Shown one piece after another: positions 10,488-21,370 of a stretch of DNA of 64,000 nt. Origin of the DNA: Henckelia pumila (taxonomy: Eukaryota > Streptophyta > Magnoliopsida > Lamiales > Gesneriaceae). The first letter of the stretch is position 1; the number at the start of each line of letters is the position of its first letter. The stretch lies in the NCBI RefSeq assembly GCF_033568475.1, contig NC_133121.1, forward strand, positions 128,248,375 through 128,312,374, given 5' to 3'. The notes under the pieces are model-generated. The model ran no database searches and had not been told where the DNA came from. It worked only from the letters and a program-made list of their open reading frames with translations. The translations under genes were made by a program, and so were the position numbers.

Positions 10488-12540
10488 TTCTCAAAACAAA
10501 CCCAGGAAACGCGTGAGGAATTTCAAAATTGTTCCAACTATACAACTCTAGGCATTGATAAGGTTAAATGAATAAATTAGATGGGTCTAAAGAAAATGAC
10601 GCAAAATGTTAAAAACCAAAACTCAATAAATAAATAAATTACTCGGGCTTTACAATTTAAATTGGGGCCCACAATGTTAGTGGTCCCACATCTTAGATCT
10701 GTTTGCCCATCACTTGGATCGTTCCTTTTGGTGAAAGTGATCCAATGAATGGGCTGATTCCCGGACCACTTGCGCTTACTAATCATCCGCTCTATATTTT
10801 ATTTTATTATTAATAGAGTGTGGAATTCGTCGAAGTTTAAAATTTCGGCACTATGTTTGTTTCCATTTAAGACCAATCTCCTATGTTTAAATGAAATCTA
10901 AACGACATGTTCTAAATAGAGTAAAATTTTTGTAATTTAATAATATTAAAATCATGAAATTTTATTAATTTATAGAAGTATTAATTAATCTATTTTAAAG
11001 AGTGCATTTTCTATCTAAATAATATATAATAATTAAATTGATGTATTACTGAAAATTTCTGTATAATATATTTAAAAAATATTATATACTAAAAAATATT
11101 TTTACATCATCCAAGTGAAAATTAATGTGCTCACGAATCACGGGTGTGAAGCTTCACATCAAGGCAATTGAACCCCATTGATCATCAATTATGAAAAGTC
11201 GGTTTGGATATATAAGTTGGAAACTTAAAAAAACGTTTAAATAAGTTTACTATTTTTAAGTGTTTTTATTTTAAAAAAACAGAAGCGATTTTAGTGTTTA
11301 GATAAATATTAAAAAAAATAATTTATTTAAATTTTCAAATATTGTCTGGAAGCAAAAACCCAAAAATCTATAAATTATACTTTTTTAAAAAAAAACACAC
11401 TTTTTAAGTTATTTTTTAAAATAATTTTTGTAACAAAACGCAAAAATTTAAAAAAAAAGTGTGTGCGTGTGTGTGTGTGTTTTTTTTTTTTTGAAAATAT
11501 TTTTACCTTCCAGTTTCTCACACCAAATGAGCTCGAAGTTGATAATGATACAATATTTTTAAAATCAGTTACCAAAAGAAAAGCATTCATAGAGAAAAAA
11601 TAACTCTTCTCAATTTTTTGTTACAATAGGAGAGTGCAAACCAGAGTTTTAATTTACTTGCAATGGAAAAATTCAAAGTTGAAATTTATAATTAGTATCA
11701 TTAGATTTTAATTTCAAGAAAAATGAAATCACAATATGATCGCATTTTACTAAATTGTTCTAGTTAATTATATTTTATAATTTTATAAGACTATTAATTC
11801 ATGACAATGACGGGAACATATATATATTTAAATAAGAGTCTCCAAAAAATATATTATCTTATTAATTTATCGAAAATATCAATTTGATATGCTGCCCACT
11901 CGTGACCAGGAAAAAAATATCATTTTAGAGAGGTTATTAATTTATTAAATATTATTTTACAGTGGTTTCATGTAATGTCTTACGTAGTACTCAACACTTT
12001 TTTGCATGTCCGATGTAAAAATTGCAGTTGTTTTTTAAGTAATATGTGGTTGATCAAGGGTGAGTTCGGTCAAGTCTGAAAGAATATGAGCTCAAAGAAA
12101 TGATTTGTACACAAGGTCCACGTTGGGGTGTGTTAGACTTGGTTCGGGTTTGGTACCGAGCTAAGGAGCGAACAACGATTGGGAGGTGATGTGCGAAGTT
12201 ATGGGTGCATGGGTCCGGGAGGAGTTGAGGTGTTGTGAGCAGGTGTACAGTGTATACTCTTTATATCAGGTGATATGTTTATCTTATAAATACCATGTTT
12301 GAATTAATTTCATTTGAATGTTAACGTCTTTTGTGTTTTCCCCTAAACATATATTTGACTACAACGTCTAAAAGGCGATACGCTGAAGCACATCTCCAAA
12401 ACCCTTCTAACGATCTTTTTTGGCTTTTCAGACGAGTGATTTGTATTGGTGGTGAAATTTCACGCGAGCACTTGGTGAAAAAAATGTACTTAAATATGGT
12501 GAAATTGTCTCATTCATGAATCATGATTCGGTTTGTTGCG
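10488..12540. other. AT-rich intergenic stretch
   Basis: No coding domain or complete mobile element could be supported. The stretch is AT-rich with homopolymer runs and a short (GT)n tract near 11,460-11,480. Small open frames have no family resemblance. Confidence 0.6.
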
Positions 12541-12560
12541 ATTCAGCGAGATAACTTTGC

Positions 12561-12917
12561 TAGGATTGAGTTGAATTTGGATATATGTCTGGTGGTCCAA
12601 GTTCAAATCATAGGGAGGACAAAAACTCTCCTTTTCCAGGTGGGGAGAAGACAATGAGTATGGGCCTGGGCCCCAGAGCAGAAGGCCAGATGGGCCAAAA
12701 GCAGAGGGACGCACCCAGCCCATTACATAAAAGGGCGCATCTTAGTGGTACTAGGATTGAGTTGAATTTGGATATATGCCTGGTGGTCCAAGTTCAAATC
12801 CTAGGGAGGAAAAAAAACTCTCCTTTCCAGGTGGGAAGAAGACCATGAGTATGGGCCTGTGCCCTAGAGCAGAAGGCCAGATGGGCCAAAAGCAGAGGGA
12901 CGCACCCAGCCCATTAC
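12561..12917 (+). repeat. SINE-like repeat in tandem duplication (unit about 191 bp)
   Basis: The segment starting TAGGATTGAGTTGAATTTGG occurs at 12,561 and again at 12,752. Each copy contains GTTCAAATC(A/C)TAG, which fits a tRNA-type B box, preceded by a weaker A-box-like segment (TTAGTGGTACTAGG). Both end at CAGCCCATTACA. A tRNA-derived SINE is a reasonable guess, but no poly(A) tail or target duplication was confirmed. Confidence 0.5.
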
Positions 12918-13027
12918 AACATCAAAACGTCAGATTACTGTTTTCTGAAAATTCTTCCCTCTCTCTCTCACAAAAAAAAGTTTTGCTTATTTTCGTTCGC
13001 AGAAGTGCGAGATATTTTCAGTGCTGA

Positions 13028-13228
13028 TCACAAAGTAGTATGTACAATGGTAAATCTCGACATATTCGTCGGAGACACAATACCATAAGACAATTGATCT
13101 CGAATGAAGTTATTTTGATTGATTATGTGAAGTCAAAGGAAAACCTTGCGGATCCGCTTACAAAAAAAATAAATAGAGATCAAATGTACAAACTACTAAG
13201 AGGAATGAGTTTAAAATCCACAAAATAA
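13028..13228 (+). pseudogene. copia RNase H C-terminal fragment, unit 1
   Basis: An open frame from 13,040 encodes MYNGKSRHIRRRHNTIRQL followed by VDYVKSKENLADPLTK-type residues, the conserved last part of copia RNase H. It is joined directly to an LTR fragment at about 13,027 with the trinucleotide GAT shared at the junction. It lacks the catalytic part of the domain, so it cannot be active. Confidence 0.85.
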
Positions 13229-13762
13229 AATATTTATAGCGGTAACCTAACCTTGAGAATTGGAGATCCCAAAACCTTGGTTGAATGGGACAACTAAGTT
13301 ATAAATAATCGTTAGAGAACTTGAACTATTTACTCACTCATTCCTAGAACATCCAAGTAAAAATGACCTGCAACATGTGGTGAGGTTAAATTTTTTTTAA
13401 TGATTTCTATACCTATAAGGTAGAGTAACACATGATACTCTTGATAGGAGATCACCTATATAAGTGCAAAGTATTGGTCGCTTTGAATGAAACGCTTATG
13501 AATCTAAGATATGGTCCAGGGCTAAAATGAACACAACGTGAGAACAAAATATATTAGAGTATTGTTATGTAAATACTATTGACTTGGTTTACATAAACGG
13601 TTGACTAGTTCAAGATATCGCATCACTATGCAACTAGTAAATCATGTAGTATATTACTAAGGTAGGTTCAAAGCCACAAGCTACCTATCCTGATGTAACA
13701 ATAACTCATAAAGACTTCTAGTGAGAATGTTAACGTACGTAAAATTCATTCATGTGGGGGAT

Positions 13763-14654
13763 TGTTGAAAAATATTGAATGAATTGTAGGAAGAAATGGC
13801 TTGAAAGACTTGTCCCAAGTGTTGGAAAAATTTGAATTTGGTGAAATGAATTGGATGGAAAAGAGGAAAAGACTTGTCTCACATTGGAACAACTCCAATG
13901 TAATTTTCGCCTTATATAATCCAACTTTAGATTATGGGATTGGGCCCTTAGGGCACCAGATATTTTGTAAAGGGGCAAGATGCTAGTCGATGCAACTTAC
14001 ACGCGCGGCCGGCTCGGCTCGGTGCGGTCTTATGATCCAATTATTCTTTTTGGATAAAATTTAGTTAAAATAATATTTATTATTATTTTATTGTGTGCGC
14101 CCGAGCTGACAAATATTACCGCTCGAGCGCAACCCTCACCTGCGGGACAGAAGTTTGGCCGCCCGAGCAGTAAAATATTACCGCTCGAGCGCAGCGTCAA
14201 AAAAGTGGGACTGAAAGATTGGCTAAAGTTGGCCGCCCGATCAGGAATATTTTACCGCTCGTGCGCAGTACTATTTTGCAAGATAGAACTTTGGTCGCCT
14301 GAGCGGTCAAATCTTACCGCTCGAGCGCGACGTCTGTGTTCCAAAAAGTTACGACTCTTTTAGGGCTTTTTATGTCATGGGTTGCATCCTTAGGCCATAA
14401 TACGTGTTATTTGGAGTCTTAGGCTATATATATAATTTATATAACGCAGAGAAATTCATCTAAAACATCTGATAACGTATAAACATCAGATTTATGCTTT
14501 CTCTGCGATTTCTCCCTCACTCTCTCAAAAGAAAGTTTTGTTTATTTTCGTTCGCTGAAGTTCGTGATATTTGTAGTGCTGCTATATCACGATCGTGAGT
14601 CGTTTTATCTTAGAGACGATTGTCGCCAACTTTGAGTACTGTTAACGGGCAAAC
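13763..14654 (+). repeat. Complete LTR of the RNase H-LTR array
   Basis: It follows a polypurine tract (GTGGGGGAT, 13,754-13,762), begins TGTTGAAAAATATTG and probably ends at AAACA (14,654). It carries a cluster of CGCTCGAGC/CCGCCCGAGC palindromic motifs at 14,096-14,335, a TATA-like run near 14,425, and a CT-rich leader. The 3' border is inferred from the switch to RNase H coding sequence. Confidence 0.7.
14096..14335. repeat. GC-rich palindromic motif cluster in LTR
   Basis: Four repeats of about 60 bp each pair CGCCCGAGC and TTACCGCTCGAGCGC around an AT-rich centre, so each can form a small hairpin. The same cluster recurs at 15,699-15,937 in the next LTR. It is compositionally out of place in AT-rich surroundings. 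Confidence 0.85.
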
Positions 14655-15160
14655 ATGTATAGCTTGGTCGACTATGGAATCCGAGTTTATTGCTTTAGAT
14701 AAAGCTGGTGAAGAAGCCGATTGACTTCAAAACTTTCTATAAGATATTCCTTGTTGGAATTAACCGGTGTCTTCCATTACTATTCATTGTGACAGTTAGT
14801 CAGCAATATGAAGATCACAGAATAGTATGTGCAATGGTAAATCTCGACATATTCTTCGAAGACACAATACCATAAGACAATTGATCTCAAATGAGGTTAT
14901 TTTGGTTGACTATGTAAAGTCAAAGAAAAACCTTGCAGATCCGCTACAAAAAGTATAAATAGAGATCAAATGTACAAACTACTGAGAGGAATGAACTTAA
15001 AATCCACAAAATAAAATATTTATAGCGGTAACCCAACCTTGAGAATTGGAGATCCCAAAACCTTAATTCAATGGGACAACTAAATTATAAATATTAGTTT
15101 GAGTACTTGGAATCTTTGCTCGCTCATTCCTAGAACATCCAAGTAGAACGTACATGCAAC
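14655..15160 (+). pseudogene. copia RNase H fragment, unit 2
   Basis: A broken frame reads STMESEFIALDKAGEEA, then stops, then ITIHCDSQSA and NGKSRHIRRR-like residues, that is, the RNase H domain of a copia polyprotein with several stops. It begins directly at the end of the preceding LTR. The following 3' region parallels that of unit 1. Confidence 0.8.
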
Positions 15161-15300
15161 ATGTGGTGAGGTTAAGTTTTCTTTTAATGATTCCTATACC
15201 TTTTGAGTACTTGGAATCTTTACTCGCTCATTCCTAGAACATCCAAGTAGAACGTACATGCAATATGTGGTGAGCTTAAGTTTTTTTTTAATGTTTATTA
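15097..15300. repeat. About 101-bp tandem duplication in unit 2
   Basis: The segment beginning TTTGAGTACTTGGAATCTTT is present twice in direct orientation, with few differences, in the 3' untranslated region of unit 2. Unit 1 has a single copy of the corresponding region. Confidence 0.8.
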
Positions 15301-15630
15301 TACCTATAAGATAGAGTAATGCATGACACTCTTGATAGAAGATTACCTATATAAGTGCAAAGTATTGACTGCTTTGATTGAAACACTTATGAATCTAAGA
15401 TATGGTCCAGGGCCGAAATGGACACAACGTGAGAACAAAATATGTTAGAGTATTATTATGTAAATACTAATGACTTGGTTTGCATAAACGATTGATTAGT
15501 TCAAGACATCATGTCACTGTGCAACTAGTAAATCCTGTAGTATATTACTAAGGTAGGTTCAAAGCCACAAACTACCTATCCTGATATAACAATAACTCAT
15601 AAAAACTTTCCAATGAGAATGCTAACGTCA

Positions 15631-16259
15631 CTATGCAATTATTATTTTTTGGATAAAATTTAGTTAAAATAATATTTATTATTATTTTATTGTGTGCGCC
15701 CGGGCAGTTAAATATTATAGCTCGCGCGCAGCACTTCACCTGCGGGATAGAAGGTTGGCCAAGATTTGTCCGCCCGAGTGGTCGAATTTTACCGCTCGAG
15801 TGCATCGTCAAAAAGCGAGACAGAAAGATTGAATAAGTTGGCCGCCCGAGCGGATAAATTTTACCGCTTGTGCGCAGTACTATTTTTGTGAGACATAACT
15901 TTCGCCGCCCGAGCAGTCAAATCTTACCGCTTGAGCGCTGTATGTAATACGAAAAGTTGCGTATTTTTTTGGGCTTTTTCTGTCATGGGTTGCATCCTTA
16001 GGCCTTCAGACGTGTTCTTTGGAAACTCATTCTATATATTTGATTGATATACACATAAATAAATATACAGAAGATCTGAAAAACATCAAAACGTCAGATT
16101 ACTATTTTCTGCAAATTCTTCCCCCTCTCTCTCACAAAGAAAAGTTTTACTTATTTTCGTTCGCAGAAGTTCGAGATATTTTCAGTGCTGATATATCTCG
16201 TCCAGAAGCCGTTGTATCTTAGAGATGATTGCCGCCAACTTTGAGCACTATTAACGGGA
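15631..16259 (+). repeat. 5'-truncated LTR closing the array
   Basis: Compared with the complete LTR, the first roughly 280 bp are missing. Sequence from GGATAAAATTTAGTTAAAAT onward matches, including the palindrome cluster (15,699-15,937), TATA region and CT-rich leader up to TTAACGGG. The deletion removes the polypurine tract and LTR start. Confidence 0.8.
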
Positions 16260-19200
16260 AATTTCGTCTTGCGGATAGAGAGAATACCTCGCCTCGACTT
16301 ATTCATTATTGCTGCTACTGTGATGCTGTTCAGAATTCAGAATACATCTTCATAACAATAATTCAATAATATTTAGCAGATGTCACATACAAACGTAACA
16401 CACACCTAGTTAGCGCTGATGTCAATAGTAATTACTTAAATTTGAATTTATTATATGAATAAAATTTACCACTAATCTTATCGGATAATTAGAAGGAAAA
16501 GTCTCTTCAAATTTTGATTCTCCAATCCAGAAACACAAATATAGGACTGCTGGTATTACAACATATTTAAACACGTGTGTATAATACATAATTTTTTACA
16601 TGCATAATTCCTTATATATATTAGTGACGGTACTGACGGAACACATGCATTGTATCTGTAAAATATTATATAAAATATAATGTATTGTATATTGAATAAT
16701 TTTTTAATTTTAAAGTAATTGTTTATTTATTTATTTATTTTCAAATATAAAAAAAGTTAATCATGAATGAAATTTAGTTTTAAATTGATGAAAAAAGATA
16801 TGATAAAAAATTAAAGAATTTGAGCAGTTGAAAGAAAATGTGAGATAAATGGGTTGGAGTGAGAAGAATATAGGGGTGATTAAGTAAAGAATTGGAAAAA
16901 CAAACCATGACACCAAAAATAGTTAGAATAGGATACACATTACGCACTCTTAATAAAATAGTAAAGATATATTTAAATATGAAATTTTAATATATCATAC
17001 AATTAATAAATTAAAAATATTTTAAAAGTAAAAAATATATCAACAAATTTTATTCTAAACATCTATATTTTTCGATGTAGCATGTAATCATTCATATTTA
17101 AATTGAAAATGGAATAACAATGAGGCAGGTGACACGTGTGATTTGTCAGCATCCTAGTACAGCAACGAATGGCATGAGAATCACGTATCTATCCCCAACC
17201 ATCACCATCCGACAGCGCAACCGCTTATTCACACGTGTAATCCATCCACTGGTTGATCGTGGCTTACTGCAGTCCCTTGTTTATTTTGTCTTTATTTCGG
17301 GTTTTCTTGTAATATTTGTTTAGTACAATAAATTGTGATTTTGGGATACCACATGTATAATTAATAATTATAAACTATAGATTAAAATAGTTTCATTTAT
17401 TTTAATAAATGTTTAATGCAATAACTCGAACGACTGCCACAACTTCTATTTTTCAAAAATGATTAAATCTATCGAGTAATGTTTTTAAAGGAAACATGAC
17501 CTACTCCATCAGTCCATTGTGTGCGCATACCGAACAAATTTCTGACAGAAAGGAAATTTGCAAAAATTACCATACAGCAGTTCCAAATTAATCGTGATAT
17601 ATATATTAATGAGAGGATGATACAAGGTGCTTAGACATGCATCCTATAAAATAGTTATCGAGATATATGCGTTGCGTGCATTTAAAATTATGTGTGGAGT
17701 TTGTGTATACATTTTTTAAAAATTACTTTTTTAAATGTTGTTATTATAACTTTTCATTTATTCAATAAAAATAAATAAAAATTGAATACTCATGATCAAA
17801 TCGATTTTTTATATAAAAAACAAACCCTTCACGAAAAGGCAAAGCATGAGAATTACGGATCCGGCGGTTAAGAATTTCGAGAAATATAATGAATTCTACA
17901 AACAAAATGAAGAAAAATATTTTTTAAAAATTAAGGATTTGATAGTTACGAAATTCGATGAAATAAAAAAAAATTGACAAGATAAGAATATAACAATAAC
18001 ATATGTTTGGGATTCAAAATTTTTTTATGTCGGTGCTCCGAAAATCTTTGACAGTTCAACCATCGTTTGTTTATGGAAGTACTTGTACCAATTCTTCGTT
18101 AATTGACAAGACAAATCGAATTGTTGGTGGGAAATTTGATTTATTTCCCCATCTGTTTTGATTTTTTAATATTTTTTTCGAAGGAGAAAAAATTATCTCC
18201 CAAGACTAATATGTTATATGTATGATGAAATGATGACGATACGGAAAATATTTATGTAATATTTAATCATATATTTATCTATAAAAATAACATAAGATTA
18301 TTATTATTATTTTTATTTCTCCTCCTTACACCATCATAATGAATTGACCAGGTCCGACTTTATTTGTAAAAATGTTTTTTGATTAATTTTGCCTCGACAA
18401 TCTCATCATACATCTGTTGCGGGTCTTTTATCAATAAAAACTCATTGAAAATCATATTATATATATATATATATCCATCAAAAGTACTTAATCAAGATCA
18501 ATCAACCAAAGGGTCTCATGACATGATAAGCATATCGACGAACGAGCTAAAAGAATTGACATGCAGCAAGCGACATCAATTGAAATGAAATTATGGTTGC
18601 ATCAATGGACACATCACACATGTTTTAGGTTTTAATTCCACAAACAGTAAGCTACGCCGGGACAAATTTCAAACTAGGTGACCACTAATTATTCAAAGTC
18701 CTTTTTATGGCCATTTTGTGGCGAGGGGAAAAAAATATCAGCTTGGACCCCATCCCTTCAAATAGCTCCCGTGCCAACCCCGTTGCTACAGTTATATATA
18801 TAATACTAACAATAATATTCATTTTGATACATAACTTGTTAATATAATATAAAATTAGGACATGAATTATTGTAAATAATTTAATTGATACATGATGATC
18901 AAATTAAAAAGATAAGTTTATCCTTAATCTAATGCTATTAAGTCCAATCGTTGCTAATAAAATTTGATTAGGTACATTATTTAATTTTCAAGGTTATTTA
19001 TTGATTAATTTTAAAAATATCATATTTATTTAAAATTTTATCATGAAAATATTGCAAACTCAAATTATACAACAACGAATATTGTAATATATTGATAAAA
19101 ATAAAATAAATATATGTCATCTGAGTCCGTTGATTTTGTTTTTAAACTGTTGAAATAAACATCATTATCATTTTAGTTTTTCGAAATCTGATGTTGTTAT

Positions 19201-19960
19201 GTTGGAAATTCAAAAAAAAAAAAAACGTTCAACATAAAAAATTTAGATCATCAAAAAACAAATATTATAAAAAAAAAGCGTTCACTCATCGTCACGATTT
19301 TTGCGCGATTTTAATGACCTAAAATTTCTCCACTTAATTTAATAACTTGTAAGATTATATTTTTTTTACTCATGCTTGAATTTAATATAAATAAATAAAT
19401 GTTTATTTCATTATATTTTTATCAATATTAAATAAATCGTGTATATGATTTATTTATTGAGTGTGGTTTAATTAATATATAATTTTATATCATTTTTTTT
19501 AAAAAATGATAATTATTTAATATATATAAAAAATAACATATTATTATATATTTTAAATATATATTATATTAGAATAAATAATTTATTAAGAGTAAAATAT
19601 AAATATATTATAAAATAGTAATACTTATTTCTTATAATTTTTAAATAAATATAATTTATTTTAACATTTTTAATCAACAAAAAAATATTTTGAAAATAAA
19701 ATGTGCACTTAGTTGAATTTACTAAATATAATTGAACTTAAAAGCAAATTTATTAAAGGATAAAATCAAATTTTTAGTTGGATTATGTATCGATTAAGTT
19801 ATTTTTAATAATTAATATATCAATTTGACATTTAATCAATTATTCGTGTACCAAAATGAATTTTACTCAACATATATATATATATATATATATAATTCAC
19901 TAAAAGGATTTGTTTTATTATCAAAACTTTGAATTTTGGTTCATACTATTTTTGTTATAG
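16260..19960. other. AT-rich intergenic desert
   Basis: No gene could be supported. Homopolymers, (TA)n tracts (for example 18,458-18,473 and 19,872-19,895) and short random frames dominate. Two islands are less AT-rich: 17,120-17,290, with two CACGTGT G-box-like sites, and 18,650-18,800. Neither has a coding signal. Confidence 0.6.
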
Positions 19961-19963
19961 TAA

Positions 19964-20123
19964 CACTCCTGTGAGATGGTCTCATCTGTGAGACGAGTCA
20001 ATCCTACCCATATTTATAATGATAAGTAATACTTTTGGCATAAAATGAATATTTTTTAATGAATAACCCATATAAGAAACTCGTCTAAAAAAAATGATCT
20101 TTGATACTGTTTCATAGGAGTTT
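19964..20123. mobile_element. MITE with GTGAGATGGTCTCA-type ends
   Basis: The left end ACTCCTGTGAGATGGTCTCA and the reverse complement of the right end (ACTCCTATGAAACAGTATCA) align as decayed terminal inverted repeats about 155 bp apart. Inside are GAGACGAGT and its reverse-complement-like ACTCGTCT. Related fragments seem to occur near 36,370-36,500 and 49,005-49,120. No target duplication was confirmed. Confidence 0.6.
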
Positions 20124-20124
20124 T

Positions 20125-21240
20125 TGCCTTCCTGCTATGTCGTATCAGGCGTCAACAACTAAATTAACAGATACTCTCTTCTTCTCAATTATATAGTTCA
20201 CGTTTTCTTTTTTGTTTGTCCCAAATATTTAGTCATATATCATATTTAGTAATATTTTTTTACACTACTTTACTCATTTACCCTTATTAATTACACATTA
20301 AAAATTGTGCAATAATTTTTTAATAAATTAAATAGGGATAAAATAGAAAGTTTGTATAAAATTTAATTTTCTAATAATTTTTTTTTAATTTGTGTGAAAG
20401 AAAAAGTAAGCCTATGTATTTGAGATGAGAAAGTATTTCACAAGTTATTTGATATCTTAATTAACGTATTATTAAGTAAACCACACTTTATCACCCTTAA
20501 TGTATCGCATCGCTAATAGCCATTGGCACTGACATTTAGAGATTTTTTTTTTTAAAAAAAAATTTAAGCGATTTCCTACACACGAGGGCCCACTTTTAAT
20601 ATAAAAACTATATTTGAGTGGGACCACTTGATATCCTTATTATTTTAATCTTGCCAACTTGTCACTATTCATGATGCCATTTCAAAATTGCCGCTGATAT
20701 GTATCCAGTTAAGAGACAGGCAGCACCAACCAAGCATGTTGGATTTCGATTTTGGATTATTTTTTAAACATATTTTCTTACAATATAATTTTTATTTTAG
20801 TATTTATAAAGCATAAATATCCATCCTCCAGCTAACGTAATGGGCCGGTTGTATGGGCTAAACTGCAACGGAAAGGAGAAATGCCATTTTATTTTCCAAA
20901 CCGATCCATTTACAGATCTAAATGAAGGCCCATGTTTACGACGACTACCAATATTATATATACCTACGATACACATATGTTGCCATGTTGGGGCGAAGAT
21001 ATACCATATTCATTTGAGCCCACTGTGTTTTGTAGGATATTATTACATCAGTTGGAGTTTATCAAGTGTACCTCCAAAGACCGTGGTCGCGAGGTTTCAT
21101 ATCATAAAATAAAATAACATATCAACAAAATTTTCTATCGAATTCAAAAAATTAAAAAAGAAATCTCTGAATTTCAAAATTATGTTTTAAATTAACTTTC
21201 CTATAAAACTCCACTAAAAAAAAGAAAAAGAAAATTTTTT
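20125..21240. other. Intergenic region upstream of the helicase gene
   Basis: AT-rich sequence with no coding domain. GGGCC-type elements occur around 20,842-20,860. The stretch leads into the promoter of the helicase. Confidence 0.55.
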
Positions 21241-21270
21241 TTTCCTATAAAACGGCGTCGTTGGTTGGAT

Positions 21271-21278
21271 AGGGTTTA
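21271..21278 (+). promoter_or_regulatory. telo-box (AGGGTTTA) upstream of helicase
   Basis: AGGGTTTA is the reverse complement of the plant telo-box core AAACCCTA, common near the start of genes for translation and RNA metabolism. It lies about 100 bp before the chosen start codon, next to a GGCGTCG stretch. Function is inferred. Confidence 0.4.
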
Positions 21279-21370
21279 ACACTTGACTGCCTGGCTTGAA
21301 GTAAAACCCTCGACAGGAAACCATTGTGATAGTGGGAAGAGACACTCTGTCGCCCATATTTGTGCATATA

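Larger units (their letters stand above)
12921..16259 (+). mobile_element. Tandem RNase H fragment + LTR array of a copia family
   Basis: The order is: LTR 3' fragment (12,921-13,027), RNase H end plus 3' untranslated region (13,028-13,762), complete LTR (13,763 to about 14,654), a longer RNase H fragment plus the same 3' region (about 14,655-15,630), and an LTR lacking its start (about 15,631-16,259). No gag, protease, integrase or RT is present. Junctions lack primer binding sites, so these are rearranged 3' ends, not intact elements. Such units could be non-autonomous repeats or products of unequal recombination. Confidence 0.8.
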
